Below are positions 44,881-53,744 of a DNA stretch of 64,000 nucleotides, piece by piece. The notes beneath the pieces are model-generated. The model saw only the letters and a program-made list of their open reading frames with translations. It did no database searches and was not told the DNA's origin. Position 1 is the first letter of the stretch. Every line of letters starts with the position of its first letter. The stretch is from Coriobacteriaceae bacterium. GTDB taxonomy: Bacteria > Actinomycetota > Coriobacteriia > Coriobacteriales > Coriobacteriaceae. The position numbers and the translations under genes are program-made. Where the stretch lies: the NCBI GenBank assembly GCA_025993015.1, contig DAJPFV010000001.1, positions 1,364,001-1,428,000 of the forward strand. The letters are read 5' to 3'.

Positions 44881-45110
44881 TGGTCAAAAAACGCCGTTTG
44901 TGAGTACTGTCACAAACGGCGTTTCATTTTAGGTGCGGAAAATAATGAACACAATCATGCTATCTGTATGTTAACGAGTAATCGCTTGACTCCAATTTGG
45001 CGATAGCTACTACTCGGAAAGAAAATCCAGGCGAAAAAACGCCGATTTGGGGGCTTAATCGCTGCTACTAAAAAGGTAACAGTACTCATATTTGCCCTTT
45101 TTTGGCCACA
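44881..45110. repeat. MITE-like element, diverged copy (related to 59486-59702)
   Basis: Left end TGGTCAAAAAACGCCGTTTG... (44881-44913) and right end GTAACAGTACTCATATTTGC... (45076-45110) are diverged inverted repeats. The right arm matches the 59670 arm closely, including the adjoining TGCTACTAAA. The left end has evolved a perfect 14-bp hairpin of its own (44889-44902 with 44911-44924) that could terminate nhaA. It fills most of the 373-base spacer 44796-45168. Confidence 0.82.
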
Positions 45111-45168
45111 AGCCCTAAAACAAGCCTCGCCAGGGTCGGGAAACGGGCCAAATCGTCGGCCTCGAGGT

Positions 45169-45423
45169 TTATTCCACGGTGCCGTAGACGGCGCCCCAGC
45201 CGTGGGCGGCCAAGGCGGAGTTGAGCTGGTCGCAAAGTGACTGGCGGTCGTAATAGCCGGGCGGTAGCAGGTTGACGATCTCCATGAGATCGGGCGCCAG
45301 GTCCAAGATTTCGGCCTGTACGATCAGATCCAGGCGGTCGATGGCGTGGCGGTCGTAAAACAATCCGTCGACCAGGCGCTGCAGGTCGCCGAATTCCTCG
45401 GCCTGGAACGATCCGTACTCCAT
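45169..45423 (-). CDS. Small protein of unknown function
   Basis: 84 residues (MEYGSFQAEEFGDLQRLVDG...), no family recognised. It looks soluble and acidic, mixed alpha/beta, with a conserved-looking LLPPGYYDRQSLCDQLNSAL. ATG 45423 follows AAGGAGGCACT, an excellent ribosome-binding site, which supports real coding. Divergent from the aminotransferase gene across about 150 bases. Confidence 0.65.
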   Translation of the reverse strand: MEYGSFQAEEFGDLQRLVDGLFYDRHAIDRLDLIVQAEILDLAPDLMEIVNLLPPGYYDRQSLCDQLNSALAAHGWGAVYGTVE

Positions 45424-45573
45424 AGTGCCTCCTTGGGCGCCCCACGCCGGCATGCGCGGCGATTCGTAATTCATTGCGATGGACTTAATCTATCACGGCT
45501 TCATAACGTTGCGACGGTGGCGGTCTATACTTAGACGAACTGCAACGTACCGCTTCGCGAAAGGTCGCATCCC

Positions 45574-46878
45574 ATGCAGACGATCTACCAGAAGATGGAA
45601 ACCACCGAACTCGATGCCGCCATCGAGGCGCTCAAAGCCGAGGTCTCCGAGGTCAAGGCCAAGGGCCTGGCGCTCGATATGGCCCGCGGCAAGCCATCGC
45701 CCGCCCAGGTGGACATCTCGCGCCCCATGCTCGATATCCTCAATGCCGATGCCGATCTGCACGACGGCAACGTCGACTGCTCCAACTACGGCTGCTTTGA
45801 GGGCATTCCCTCGGCACGCAAGCTGGCGGGGGAGTTCCTGGGTTGCCCTGCCGAGCAGACGCTCGTGCTGGGCTCGTCGAGTTTGCTGATTGAGCACGAC
45901 ATCGCCGGCATGTTCTGGCGCTGTGGCTCGTGCGGCAGCGAGCCCTGGGACGCCTACGAGGCCGCGCACGACGGCAAGAAGGTCAAGTTCCTGTGCCCCG
46001 TTCCCGGCTACGATCGCCACTTTGGCATCACCGCCGATCTGGGTATCGAGAATGTCCCCGTTGCGATGACCGACAACGGCCCCGACATGGACGAGGTCGA
46101 GCGCCTGGTTGCTGCCGACGACTCCATCAAGGGTATCTGGTGCGTGCCCAAGTATTCCAACCCCACGGGCATCACCTTTAGCGAGGACATCGTGCGCCGC
46201 CTAGTCGAGATGCCCACGGCCGCGCCCGATTTCCGCATCTTCTGGGACAACGCCTACTGCGTGCATGACCTGTACGACGAGACCGACGAACTTGCCAACA
46301 TCTTTGACCTCGCTCGCGCGGCGGGCACCGAGGACCGTGTGGTGGCCTTTGCCTCGACGTCCAAGATCACCTTCCCGGGCGCCGGCATCGGCTTTATCGG
46401 TGCGAGCCCCGCGGTTATCGCCGAGTTCTCCAAGCGCCTGAAGGCCGGCCTCATCAGCGCCGACAAGCTCAACCAGCTGCGTCACGTGCGCTTCCTTCCC
46501 ACCATCGAGGCGGTTAAGGAGCACATGAAAAAGCATGCCGAGTTCCTGCGTCCGCGCTTTGAGGCCGTCGAGCGCAAGCTCACCGAGGGCTTGGGCGACA
46601 CGGGCTGCGCCACCTGGACGCACCCCCGCGGCGGCTACTTTGTAAGCTTCGATGGTCCCGAGGGCTCGGCCCAAAAGGTCGCCGCGCTTTGCGCCGACCT
46701 GGGCGTCAAGCTCACGCCGGCCGGTGCCACCTGGCCCTATGGCAAGGACCCGCGCGACACCAACATCCGCATCGCGCCGAGCTATCCCACGGTCGAGGAC
46801 CTGGAGGCCGCGCTCGATGTGCTGGTGCTGGCCGTCAAGCTCGTCGCTGCCGAGCTTGCGCGTTCCGAGCGCGCCTAA
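45574..46878 (+). CDS. Aspartate aminotransferase, type Ic (MocR-like domain)
   Basis: 434-residue PLP fold-type I aminotransferase of the group typified by corynebacterial AspT. Marks are LALDMARGKPSPAQVDIS, NYGCFEGIPSARKLAGEFLG, CPVPGYDRHF, the cofactor-binding PKYSNPTGITFS, DNAYCVHDLY and the Schiff-base lysine in FASTSKITFPGAG. There is no N-terminal helix-turn-helix, so it is an enzyme, not a MocR regulator. CGAAAGGTCGC precedes ATG 45574. Aspartate/oxoglutarate specificity is by family only. Confidence 0.88.
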   Translation: MQTIYQKMETTELDAAIEALKAEVSEVKAKGLALDMARGKPSPAQVDISRPMLDILNADADLHDGNVDCSNYGCFEGIPSARKLAGEFLGCPAEQTLVLGSSSLLIEHDIAGMFWRCGSCGSEPWDAYEAAHDGKKVKFLCPVPGYDRHFGITADLGIENVPVAMTDNGPDMDEVERLVAADDSIKGIWCVPKYSNPTGITFSEDIVRRLVEMPTAAPDFRIFWDNAYCVHDLYDETDELANIFDLARAAGTEDRVVAFASTSKITFPGAGIGFIGASPAVIAEFSKRLKAGLISADKLNQLRHVRFLPTIEAVKEHMKKHAEFLRPRFEAVERKLTEGLGDTGCATWTHPRGGYFVSFDGPEGSAQKVAALCADLGVKLTPAGATWPYGKDPRDTNIRIAPSYPTVEDLEAALDVLVLAVKLVAAELARSERA

Positions 46879-46929
46879 CGCCCGGCTTCCCGTACTATCC
46901 GCACTTTCGATACGTAAAGGAGCGTATAC

Positions 46930-47244
46930 ATGGATTTGGGTATTTCCACCAACCCCACGCCAGAGCTCTACACCATTAAGGTAACCGGCGAGATCGATAT
47001 CTCTAACGCCGATAGCCTGCGCAATGCCATCGACCTGGCGCTCGAGCAGCCCACCGAGGCCGTTGAGCTCGATTTTGCCCAGGTGAGCTACATCGATTCG
47101 ACGGGCATTGGCGTGCTCGTGGGCGCCGCGCACCACGCGGTTGACCACGGCAAGCGCTTTAGCTGCACGAATGTGCAGCCCCCGGTGATGCGCGTGGTTC
47201 AGCTGTTGGGTGTCGACCAGGAGATTTCGATCACCGCTGCATAA
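46930..47244 (+). CDS. STAS-domain anti-sigma factor antagonist
   Basis: 104-residue single STAS domain like SpoIIAA/RsbV. It has ITVTGEIDISNADSLRNAI-like N-terminal strands and VSYIDSTGIGVLVGAAHHA, in which the Ser of DSTGIG is the usual phosphorylation site. No anti-sigma kinase or sigma factor is adjacent, so its partner lies elsewhere. AAAGGAGCGTATAC precedes ATG 46930. Confidence 0.9.
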   Translation: MDLGISTNPTPELYTIKVTGEIDISNADSLRNAIDLALEQPTEAVELDFAQVSYIDSTGIGVLVGAAHHAVDHGKRFSCTNVQPPVMRVVQLLGVDQEISITAA

Positions 47245-47397
47245 TCTTTGCCCCCAAAAGGGCGTGCCGTTTGGCATATGTTTGTGATGCGCTCGGACGT
47301 TTTGGCGTCCGGGCGCTATACTTGATCGAATGAATAGACGAGTTCCGGCCGAATGGCGCGGTGCGGGCTCGACTCACATCGAGCCTTGGAGGTATGT

Positions 47398-47985
47398 GTG
47401 TTTGGTATTGGAGAGGGTGAGCTCGCGATCATCGTGGTCTTCGGCTTTTTGCTGTTTGGCCCGGATAAGCTCCCGCAGATGGGCCGCACGATCGGCCGTG
47501 CCATCCGTCAGTTCCGCGAGACGCAGGAAAAGATGACGGCCGTTGTTCAGTCCGAGATTATCGATCCGGTGAGCGAGGCCGCGTCGGCCCCGGTCAAGCC
47601 CAAGAAGACTGCTGCGACCGACGACGATTCCGATGCGGACGAGGATGCCGCCGAGACGGCAGCGCCCGCCAAGAAGGAGACCTTTGCCGAGCGTCGCGCC
47701 CGTCTTGCTGCCGAGAAGGCCGCAAGCGAGGGTGCTGCTGAGGGCGAAAGCGCTGTTGAGGAGCCTGCGACCGAGGGCGCCGACGCCGGGTCCGCCGATG
47801 CCGCCGCCGAGTCCGCTTCCACTGCAGAGCCGGAGCCCGAGCCCGAGCCGGCAGAGCCCACGACGGCTGACCTCTACGCCCGTCGTCCCCGCAAGCGCAA
47901 GGCCGTCGTCGACCAGCTCGCTCGCGAGCTCGAGGCCGAGGACGACGCCGCTGCCGCCGATGCCCCGAAGGGAGGCGATGAGTAA
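47398..47985 (+). CDS. Twin-arginine translocase TatA/TatB-family protein
   Basis: Pore or receptor subunit of the Tat export system, 195 residues. One N-terminal membrane helix (GEGELAIIVVFGFLLFGPDK) with the FGPDKLP hinge leads into an amphipathic helix (MGRTIGRAIRQFRETQEKM). A long acidic, Ala/Glu/Pro-rich tail follows, ending in basic RRPRKRKAVVDQL. GTG 47398 follows TTGGAGG at ideal spacing and gives VFGIGEGEL; an in-frame ATG at 47353 would bury the helix. The tail length leans to TatB, but only one such gene is here. The stop overlaps the tatC start. Confidence 0.9.
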   Translation: MFGIGEGELAIIVVFGFLLFGPDKLPQMGRTIGRAIRQFRETQEKMTAVVQSEIIDPVSEAASAPVKPKKTAATDDDSDADEDAAETAAPAKKETFAERRARLAAEKAASEGAAEGESAVEEPATEGADAGSADAAAESASTAEPEPEPEPAEPTTADLYARRPRKRKAVVDQLARELEAEDDAAAADAPKGGDE

Positions 47986-48779
47986 TGCCTATCGGACCTG
48001 CTCGTATGCCGCTCTTCGATCACTTGGGAGAGCTCCGTCGCCGCCTGACCATCGTGGTCGTGTCGGTGTTTGCCGCCGCCATCGTGCTGTATTTCGCCAC
48101 GCCCGTGGTGCTCGACATCCTGGAAGACCCCATCCGCTCCTTTGTGCCGGACGGTAAGTTCTACATCACCACCACGCTCGGCGGTTTTGGCCTGCGCTTC
48201 TCGCTGGCCATCAAGATGGCCGTGGTCATGTGCACGCCCATGATCATCTGGCAGATCCTGGCATTTTTCCTGCCGGCACTGCGCCCCAACGAGCGCAAGT
48301 GGGTTGTGCCCACGGTGCTCGCCTCGACGGTGCTGTTCTTCCTGGGCGCAATCTTTTGCTACTTCATCATCATCCCTGCGGGCTTTGAGTGGCTCATTGG
48401 CGAAACTTCGGCCGTCGCCACGGCGCTGCCCGACCTGGAGAACTACGTCAACATGGAGCTGCTCTTTATGATTGGCTTTGGCGTGGCGTTTGAGCTGCCG
48501 CTCATCATCTTCTACCTGTCCGTCTTCCACATCGTGTCCTACGCGGCCTTCCGCAGTGCCTGGCGTTATGTATACGTTGGCCTGCTTGTGGGCTCGGCTG
48601 TGATTACGCCCGACGGCTCGCCCGTTACGCTGGGGCTCATGTATGGCGCCCTGCTCTCGCTCTACGAGATTTCGCTCGCCATCGCTCGCGTGGTCATTAC
48701 CGCGCGCGAGGGCAAGGAGGGCTTGTTTGTGAGCCGTCTGGACCTGTTTTCGGACGACGAAGAGGACGACGAGGAGTAA
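47985..48779 (+). CDS. tatC: Sec-independent protein translocase TatC
   Basis: Polytopic receptor for twin-arginine signal peptides, 264 residues with six hydrophobic segments. N-terminal MPLFDHLGELRRRLTIVVVS is the family signature; FYITTTLGGFGLRFSLAIKM, the periplasmic FLPALRPNERKW loop and VITPDGSPVTLGLMYGALLS follow. The C terminus is very acidic (SDDEEDDEE). It overlaps the TatA/B gene by one base and precedes hypA by six. Confidence 0.96.
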   Translation: MPIGPARMPLFDHLGELRRRLTIVVVSVFAAAIVLYFATPVVLDILEDPIRSFVPDGKFYITTTLGGFGLRFSLAIKMAVVMCTPMIIWQILAFFLPALRPNERKWVVPTVLASTVLFFLGAIFCYFIIIPAGFEWLIGETSAVATALPDLENYVNMELLFMIGFGVAFELPLIIFYLSVFHIVSYAAFRSAWRYVYVGLLVGSAVITPDGSPVTLGLMYGALLSLYEISLAIARVVITAREGKEGLFVSRLDLFSDDEEDDEE

Positions 48780-48785
48780 ATCGGT

Positions 48786-49142
48786 ATGCACGAGGTTGGC
48801 ATTGTCAACGGCATACTCGATACAGTGATTCGCGCGGCGCGTGGGGCGGGGGCCTCGCGCGCCGTTTTGGTAACGCTGCGTATCGGGGATATGACCGAGG
48901 TCGTGCGCGAAGCACTCGACTTTGCGTGGGAGACATTTCGCGACGAGGACCCGCTCACGCGCGGCTGCGAGCTTGCCGTGGAGGAGGTCCATCCACAAAG
49001 CGAGTGTCTGGACTGCGGCGAGGTCTTTGAGCACGATCGCTTCCATTGCCGCTGTCCCCAATGTGGCGGCGCCAACGTGCGTCTGCTGCACGGCCGCGAA
49101 CTCGACATCGCAAGTATCGAGATCGAGACCCCCGACGATTAG
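48786..49142 (+). CDS. hypA: Hydrogenase nickel-insertion protein HypA
   Basis: 118 residues. Nickel is bound by the N-terminal MHE (MHEVGIVNGILDTVI). The zinc ribbon is CLDCGEVFEHD and CRCPQCGGANVRLLHGRELD. It hands nickel to [NiFe] hydrogenase, or sometimes urease, with HypB. GTAAATCGGT gives only a weak ribosome-binding site, so coupling to tatC is likely. No hydrogenase gene is in the window; Tat genes next door fit export of a hydrogenase. Confidence 0.93.
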   Translation: MHEVGIVNGILDTVIRAARGAGASRAVLVTLRIGDMTEVVREALDFAWETFRDEDPLTRGCELAVEEVHPQSECLDCGEVFEHDRFHCRCPQCGGANVRLLHGRELDIASIEIETPDD

Positions 49143-49196
49143 CCCGCCAGCAACCTGGGGACGGGGTATAAATGGTAGAAGTAAGGAGCGCCGAGT

Positions 49197-49880
49197 ATGG
49201 CCGAGAAAACGATTGATATCGCGTCGCCGATCCTGTCGCGCAACGAGCGCCTGGCAGATCAGCTGCGTCAGCGATTTAATGAGACAAACACCTACGTGAT
49301 CAACGTCTTGTCGAGCCCCGGTTCGGGCAAGACCACCACGATCCTGGGCACCAACGAGCGCCTGCGTGACAAGGCCGGCCTGCGCTGTGCCGTCATCGAG
49401 GGCGATATCGCCTCGGATGTCGACGCCATCACCATGAAGGAAGCCGGCATGTCCGCCATTCAGATCAACACGGGCGGCCTGTGCCACCTCGAGGGCAACA
49501 TGATCATGGAGGCCGTCGACGCGTTTGACCAGGCCGTGGGTCTGGAAAACATCGACGTCATCTTTATCGAAAATGTGGGCAACCTGGTCTGCCCGGTCGA
49601 CTTTGACCTGGGCGAGAACCTGTCCATCATGATTCTCTCGGTGCCCGAGGGCGACGACAAGCCCATCAAGTACCCGGGCATCTTCCAACACGCCGGCGCG
49701 CAGCTGCTCAACAAGGTCGACGTGGCTCCGGCTTTCGATTTTGACATGGATAGGTATACTAAGACACTCGATGACCTCAATCCGCAGGCGCCGCGGTTTG
49801 CCGTGAGCGCGCGCAAGGGCGAGGGCATGGATGCCTGGTGCGATTGGCTCATCGGGCAGATCGAGCAAGCAAGGGCGTAA
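49197..49880 (+). CDS. hypB: Hydrogenase nickel-insertion GTPase HypB
   Basis: SIMIBI-class GTPase of 227 residues partnering HypA. Walker A is VLSSPGSGKTTTILG. The metal-site switch is RCAVIEGDIASDVDA, followed by NTGGLCHLEGNMI with the nickel-binding Cys-His. VIFIENVGNLVCPVDFDLGE and the guanine motif LLNKVD come next. The N terminus lacks the His-rich nickel-storage stretch of some HypB. AAGGAGCGCCGAGT precedes ATG 49197. Confidence 0.95.
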   Translation: MAEKTIDIASPILSRNERLADQLRQRFNETNTYVINVLSSPGSGKTTTILGTNERLRDKAGLRCAVIEGDIASDVDAITMKEAGMSAIQINTGGLCHLEGNMIMEAVDAFDQAVGLENIDVIFIENVGNLVCPVDFDLGENLSIMILSVPEGDDKPIKYPGIFQHAGAQLLNKVDVAPAFDFDMDRYTKTLDDLNPQAPRFAVSARKGEGMDAWCDWLIGQIEQARA

Positions 49881-49934
49881 ATCGGCCGCCATACGGGCGG
49901 GCGTAGCCGCAGAGACACGAGATAGGAGCCTCTT

Positions 49935-52544
49935 TTGAAGCTCATCATCGCCGAGAAAAACGACGCTGCGCGTCAGATCGCCGAGCGTCTGTCCACGGGT
50001 AAACCCAAAAAGGACAAGGTGTACAACACCGCCATCTACCGTTTTGAGTGGAAGGGCGAGGAGTGCGTGACGATCGGTCTTGCCGGTCACATCCTTGCGC
50101 CCGATTTTTGCGACAGCGTGCTGTTCGATAAAAAGCTGGGCTGGTATTCGGTTACCGAGGACGGCGAGATGCTACCGGCCGACATGCCCGATGGCCTGGC
50201 ACGCCCGCCCTACGACACCAAGCGCAAGCCGTTTCTTGCCGACGGCATCTCCATCAAGGGCTGGAAGCTCGAGAGTCTGCCGTATCTCACCTGGGCACCC
50301 GTCATTAAGCTGCCGGCCGAGAAGGAACTCATCCGCTCGCTTAAGAACCTCGCCAAAAAGTCCGACAGCGTCATCATCGCCACGGACTTCGATCGCGAGG
50401 GCGAGCTGATTGGTTCGGACGCCCTCAACAAGGTGCGCGAGGTGGCGCCCGACTTGCCGGTCGCCCGCGCCCAGTATTCTTCGTTTACCAAGGCCGAGAT
50501 CACGCAGGCCTTCGATAATCTCGTCTCGCTCGACCAGAACCTGGCCGATGCCGGCGAGAGCCGTCAGCACATCGACCTCATTTGGGGTGCGGTGCTCACG
50601 CGCTACCTGACGCTCGCCAAGTTTGGCGGCTTTGGCAACGTGCGTTCCGCCGGCCGCGTGCAGACGCCGACGCTTGCCCTAGTGGTCGAGCGCGAGCGCG
50701 AGCGCATGGCGTTTGTGCCCGAGGACTATTGGCAGATCCGCGGCATGGGCGCCGCACAGGGTGCTGCCGAGGATGACCGCTTTAAGATCGCGCACAAGAC
50801 GGCGCGCTTTACCGACAAGGATGCTGCTGAGACGGCGTACGGCCATGTTGACGGCGTCGCGACGGCAACCGTTGCCGCGGTGACCAAGCGCTCCCGCAAG
50901 CAGCAGCCGCCCACGCCGTTTGCGACCACCTCGCTGCAGGCCGCCGCCGCTGCCGAGGGCATCTCGCCTGCGCGTACCATGCGCATCGCCGAGTCCCTCT
51001 ACATGGCGGGCCTTATCAGCTACCCGCGTGTCGACAACACCGTGTATCCCGCGACGCTCGATTTGGGCGCCGTGGTGAGTGACCTGGCAAAGATTAACCC
51101 GGCGCTGGCGCCCGTGTGCAAAAAGGTGCTCGCTGGCCCCATGAAGCCCACGCGCGGCAAGGTCGAGACCACCGACCACCCGCCGATCTACCCTACGGGC
51201 GAAGGCGACCCGTCCACGCTCGATGGCGGCCAGCGCAAGCTCTACGACCTCATTGCCCGTCGCTTCCTGGCGACGCTTATGGGTCCCGCGACCATCGAGA
51301 ACACCAAGCTCGAGCTCGACGTGAACGGTGAGCCGTTCGTGGCTTCGGGCGATGTGCTCGTGACCCCGGGTTTCCGCGAGGCGTATCCGTATGGACTTAA
51401 GCGCGACGAGCAGATGCCGCCGCTGGAGCAGGGCGATACGGTCGACGTGTTCGACATTAAACTCGAGGCCAAGCAGACCGAGCCGCCCGCGCGCTACAGC
51501 CAGGGCAAGCTTGTGCAGGAGATGGAAAAGCGCGGCCTGGGCACCAAGTCCACGCGCGCGAGCATCATCGAGCGCCTATATGCCGTGCGCTATCTCAAAA
51601 ACGATCCCGTGGAGCCGAGCCAGCTGGGCATTGCCATCATCGACGCGCTGACGCAGTTTGCCCCGCGCATCACGAGCCCCGATATGACCAGCGAGCTCGA
51701 TGGCGACATGACCCGTGTGGAGCGCGGCGAGGATACCGAAGAGCATGTCGTGACGCACTCGCGCGCGCTGCTGGCCGGCGTGCTCGACGAGCTGCTCAAG
51801 CACACGCAGGAGCTGGGCGACGCCATCAGCGACGCCGTCACGGCCGATGCGCGCGTGGGCGCTTGCCCCAAGTGCGGCAAGGACCTGGTTATGAAGACGA
51901 GTGCCAAGACCCGCGGCAGCTTTATCGGCTGCATGGGCTGGCCCGACTGCGACGTGACCTATCCGGTGCCGAGCGGCGTCAAGGTAAGCCCGCTCGAGGG
52001 CGAGGCGGCCGTGTGCCCCGAGTGTGGCGCGCCGCGCATTAAGTGCCAGCCGTTCCGCCAGAAGGCTTTCGAGATCTGCGTGAACCCGACGTGCCCCACC
52101 AACTACGAGCCCGACCTTAAGGTGGGCGAGTGCAAGGTGTGCGCCGAGGCAGGACGCCATGGCGACCTGATCGCGCACAAGAGCGAAAAGAGCGGCAAGC
52201 GCTTTATCCGCTGCACCAACTACGATGACTGCGGCGTGAGCTATCCGCTGCCGGCGCGTGGCAAGCTCGAGGCGACGGGCGAGACCTGCCCCGAGTGCGG
52301 CGCCCCCATCGTGGTGGTCAACACGGCGCGCGGCCCGTGGCGCATCTGCGTGAACATGGACTGCCCGACCAAGGAGAAGAAGCCCGCCCGCGGCCGCAAG
52401 ACCACGACCAAGGCGAGCACGGCGAAGAAGACGACCGCGGCCAAGAAGACGACGGCGGCAAAGAAGACTGCTGCCAAGAAGACGACCGCCAAAAAGACGA
52501 CGGCCAAGAAGTCGACTACCAAAAAGACCGCTGCCGACAAGTAA
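49935..52544 (+). CDS. Type IA DNA topoisomerase I, archaeal-like
   Basis: Relaxes negative supercoils; 869 residues. Toprim motifs are LIIAEKNDAARQIAERLS and ATDFDREGELIG. The catalytic Tyr is in LISYPRVDNTVYP (about 363), whereas most bacterial TopA read SYMRTDS; the YPRxDNTVYP form is that of archaeal enzymes. GNVRSAGRVQTPTLALVVE is intact. Four C-terminal zinc modules begin near CPKCGKDLVM, CPECGAPRIKC, CKVCAEAGRHG and CPECGAPIVVV. A tail of repeated AKKTTA units ends the protein. TTG 49935 follows TAGGAGCC. Confidence 0.9.
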   Translation: MKLIIAEKNDAARQIAERLSTGKPKKDKVYNTAIYRFEWKGEECVTIGLAGHILAPDFCDSVLFDKKLGWYSVTEDGEMLPADMPDGLARPPYDTKRKPFLADGISIKGWKLESLPYLTWAPVIKLPAEKELIRSLKNLAKKSDSVIIATDFDREGELIGSDALNKVREVAPDLPVARAQYSSFTKAEITQAFDNLVSLDQNLADAGESRQHIDLIWGAVLTRYLTLAKFGGFGNVRSAGRVQTPTLALVVERERERMAFVPEDYWQIRGMGAAQGAAEDDRFKIAHKTARFTDKDAAETAYGHVDGVATATVAAVTKRSRKQQPPTPFATTSLQAAAAAEGISPARTMRIAESLYMAGLISYPRVDNTVYPATLDLGAVVSDLAKINPALAPVCKKVLAGPMKPTRGKVETTDHPPIYPTGEGDPSTLDGGQRKLYDLIARRFLATLMGPATIENTKLELDVNGEPFVASGDVLVTPGFREAYPYGLKRDEQMPPLEQGDTVDVFDIKLEAKQTEPPARYSQGKLVQEMEKRGLGTKSTRASIIERLYAVRYLKNDPVEPSQLGIAIIDALTQFAPRITSPDMTSELDGDMTRVERGEDTEEHVVTHSRALLAGVLDELLKHTQELGDAISDAVTADARVGACPKCGKDLVMKTSAKTRGSFIGCMGWPDCDVTYPVPSGVKVSPLEGEAAVCPECGAPRIKCQPFRQKAFEICVNPTCPTNYEPDLKVGECKVCAEAGRHGDLIAHKSEKSGKRFIRCTNYDDCGVSYPLPARGKLEATGETCPECGAPIVVVNTARGPWRICVNMDCPTKEKKPARGRKTTTKASTAKKTTAAKKTTAAKKTAAKKTTAKKTTAKKSTTKKTAADK

Positions 52545-52565
52545 CCGAGCACATATAGACACGGC

Positions 52566-52603
52566 GGGGCCGGGCGCGCAAATGCAAATGCGCGCCCGGC
52601 CCC
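52566..52603 (+). terminator. Strong hairpin after the topoisomerase gene
   Basis: Perfect 15-bp GC stem GGGGCCGGGCGCGCA / TGCGCGCCCGGCCCC, loop AATGCAAA; no T-run, so termination is probable but not certain. Confidence 0.75.
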
Positions 52604-52609
52604 ACTTCT

Positions 52610-52678
52610 AAGTTGCGGTGAAATAGGGACTGTTTTTGCTGGTAAAAGGCCTAATTAATCCCTATTTCACCGCAAGTT
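52610..52678. repeat. AGTTGCGGTGAAATAG inverted-repeat element, copy 2
   Basis: Left arm AGTTGCGGTGAAATAGGGA from 52611; right arm TCCCTATTTCACCGCAA ending 52675; 17 bp perfect. The centre has GCTGGTAAA as in copy 1. It lies just beyond the 3' end of the zinc-ribbon gene, with copy 3 beyond the other end. Confidence 0.92.
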
Positions 52679-52695
52679 TTGATCAGTTGTTGGGA

Positions 52696-53676
52696 TCACT
52701 TCACTTCGACGGGTGCGGCGCCGGGGTAGCGGTCCTCAAAGTCCTGACGGTACTTGTTGCTGTTGGTTCCCGGCTCGTTGTCGCCTGCCAGCGGCGCCAC
52801 GATTTCGTCCTTATGGTCCGCGGGCTTTGCGTACTTTAGGCTGATCTCCCAGGCATCGCAGATCGCGTCGATGCGGTGGTCCAGGTCGTCATACAGGGCA
52901 ACGATGTCTTTCCAGGAGCTGTAGTTCTTAGAGCTCATGGGGACGTCCAGGTCCTCGACGATATCGTAGTACTGTTCGATGGTGTCTTCCGTGCGCTCGG
53001 CGACATCAGCGAGATTTTGACGGGTGGTACGGTCCTCTTCCAGATAACCGCCATTGAACGCCTCTGCGCAGGCACGGACCCGGCTATCGAGATCTTCGAG
53101 CAGGTCGTAGTATTCGCTCAGGCGACGGTAGAGGTTTTGCTCGGAGAGGGTTGCTTCGCCGTCATCATCATCGTCGTCGTCATCGTCGTAAAGGCTATTG
53201 AGGTCGCCGAGGGGCTTAAGGTCGTCGGAGTCGACATCATGGTGCAGCTTGGTAACCTCGGCAGTCGTCTGCGTGGCAGCGTTGTCGAACGGCTTGATCA
53301 CAAAGAAAATGACCAGGGCGATGATGATTGCCACCAGCACAACGATAACGGCGACAAGCGCCCTGGTAGCACTCTTTTTTGCGGCGGGGGCCTGCGGTGA
53401 ATCAGACGCGTACGCAGACGCCGGTTGCTGTTGGGGCGGGGTATCCGCGACGGGTATGCGCTGCGTCGTTTCGACCGCCGCGGGACCGGCGGCGGGGTCG
53501 GGGCGATAGGCGAGGGGGTCGTCCGGCTTAGCTTGCGGCGTATCGAGGGAGCCGGTTTGCTCAAACGCGGGTTGGCCATTGCTTGCGGTTGTCTGCTCAA
53601 CGGGTGCACCGCACGAAGTGCAGAACTTGGCATCATCTGCAAGAAGCTTGCCGCACGAGGCACAATACCGAGACAT
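52696..53676 (-). CDS. Zinc-ribbon membrane protein of unknown function
   Basis: 326 residues. An N-terminal zinc ribbon (YCASCGKLLADDAKFCTSCG) is followed by a Pro/Gln/Thr-rich linker. One transmembrane helix (ALVAVIVVLVAIIIALVIFF, about 121-140) and an extracytoplasmic helical domain follow. That domain starts with a run of Asp residues (YDDDDDDDDDG) and is rich in acidic and Tyr residues (SEYYDLLEDLDSRV). ATG 53676 has AAAGGAG upstream, better than 53694. The gene is flanked on both sides by copies of the same inverted repeat. Confidence 0.78.
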   Translation of the reverse strand: MSRYCASCGKLLADDAKFCTSCGAPVEQTTASNGQPAFEQTGSLDTPQAKPDDPLAYRPDPAAGPAAVETTQRIPVADTPPQQQPASAYASDSPQAPAAKKSATRALVAVIVVLVAIIIALVIFFVIKPFDNAATQTTAEVTKLHHDVDSDDLKPLGDLNSLYDDDDDDDDDGEATLSEQNLYRRLSEYYDLLEDLDSRVRACAEAFNGGYLEEDRTTRQNLADVAERTEDTIEQYYDIVEDLDVPMSSKNYSSWKDIVALYDDLDHRIDAICDAWEISLKYAKPADHKDEIVAPLAGDNEPGTNSNKYRQDFEDRYPGAAPVEVK

Positions 53677-53744
53677 TGCCACTCCTTTCGCCACATTTCA
53701 ATGCAATACGACGATTATACCCAGCGTTCAAAATTCCCCATCAT

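Noticed and set aside
44881..45110. CRISPR-like or direct-repeat array
   Set aside because: The repeats are inverted and occur once per element; no spacer-repeat periodicity is seen anywhere in the window.
45574..46878. MocR-type transcription factor
   Set aside because: No N-terminal winged-helix domain; the sequence fits a stand-alone type Ic aminotransferase.
47874..50090. Minus-strand open frame of 738 codons across tatC, hypA and hypB
   Set aside because: It covers three well-identified plus-strand genes and their spacers; shadow frame.
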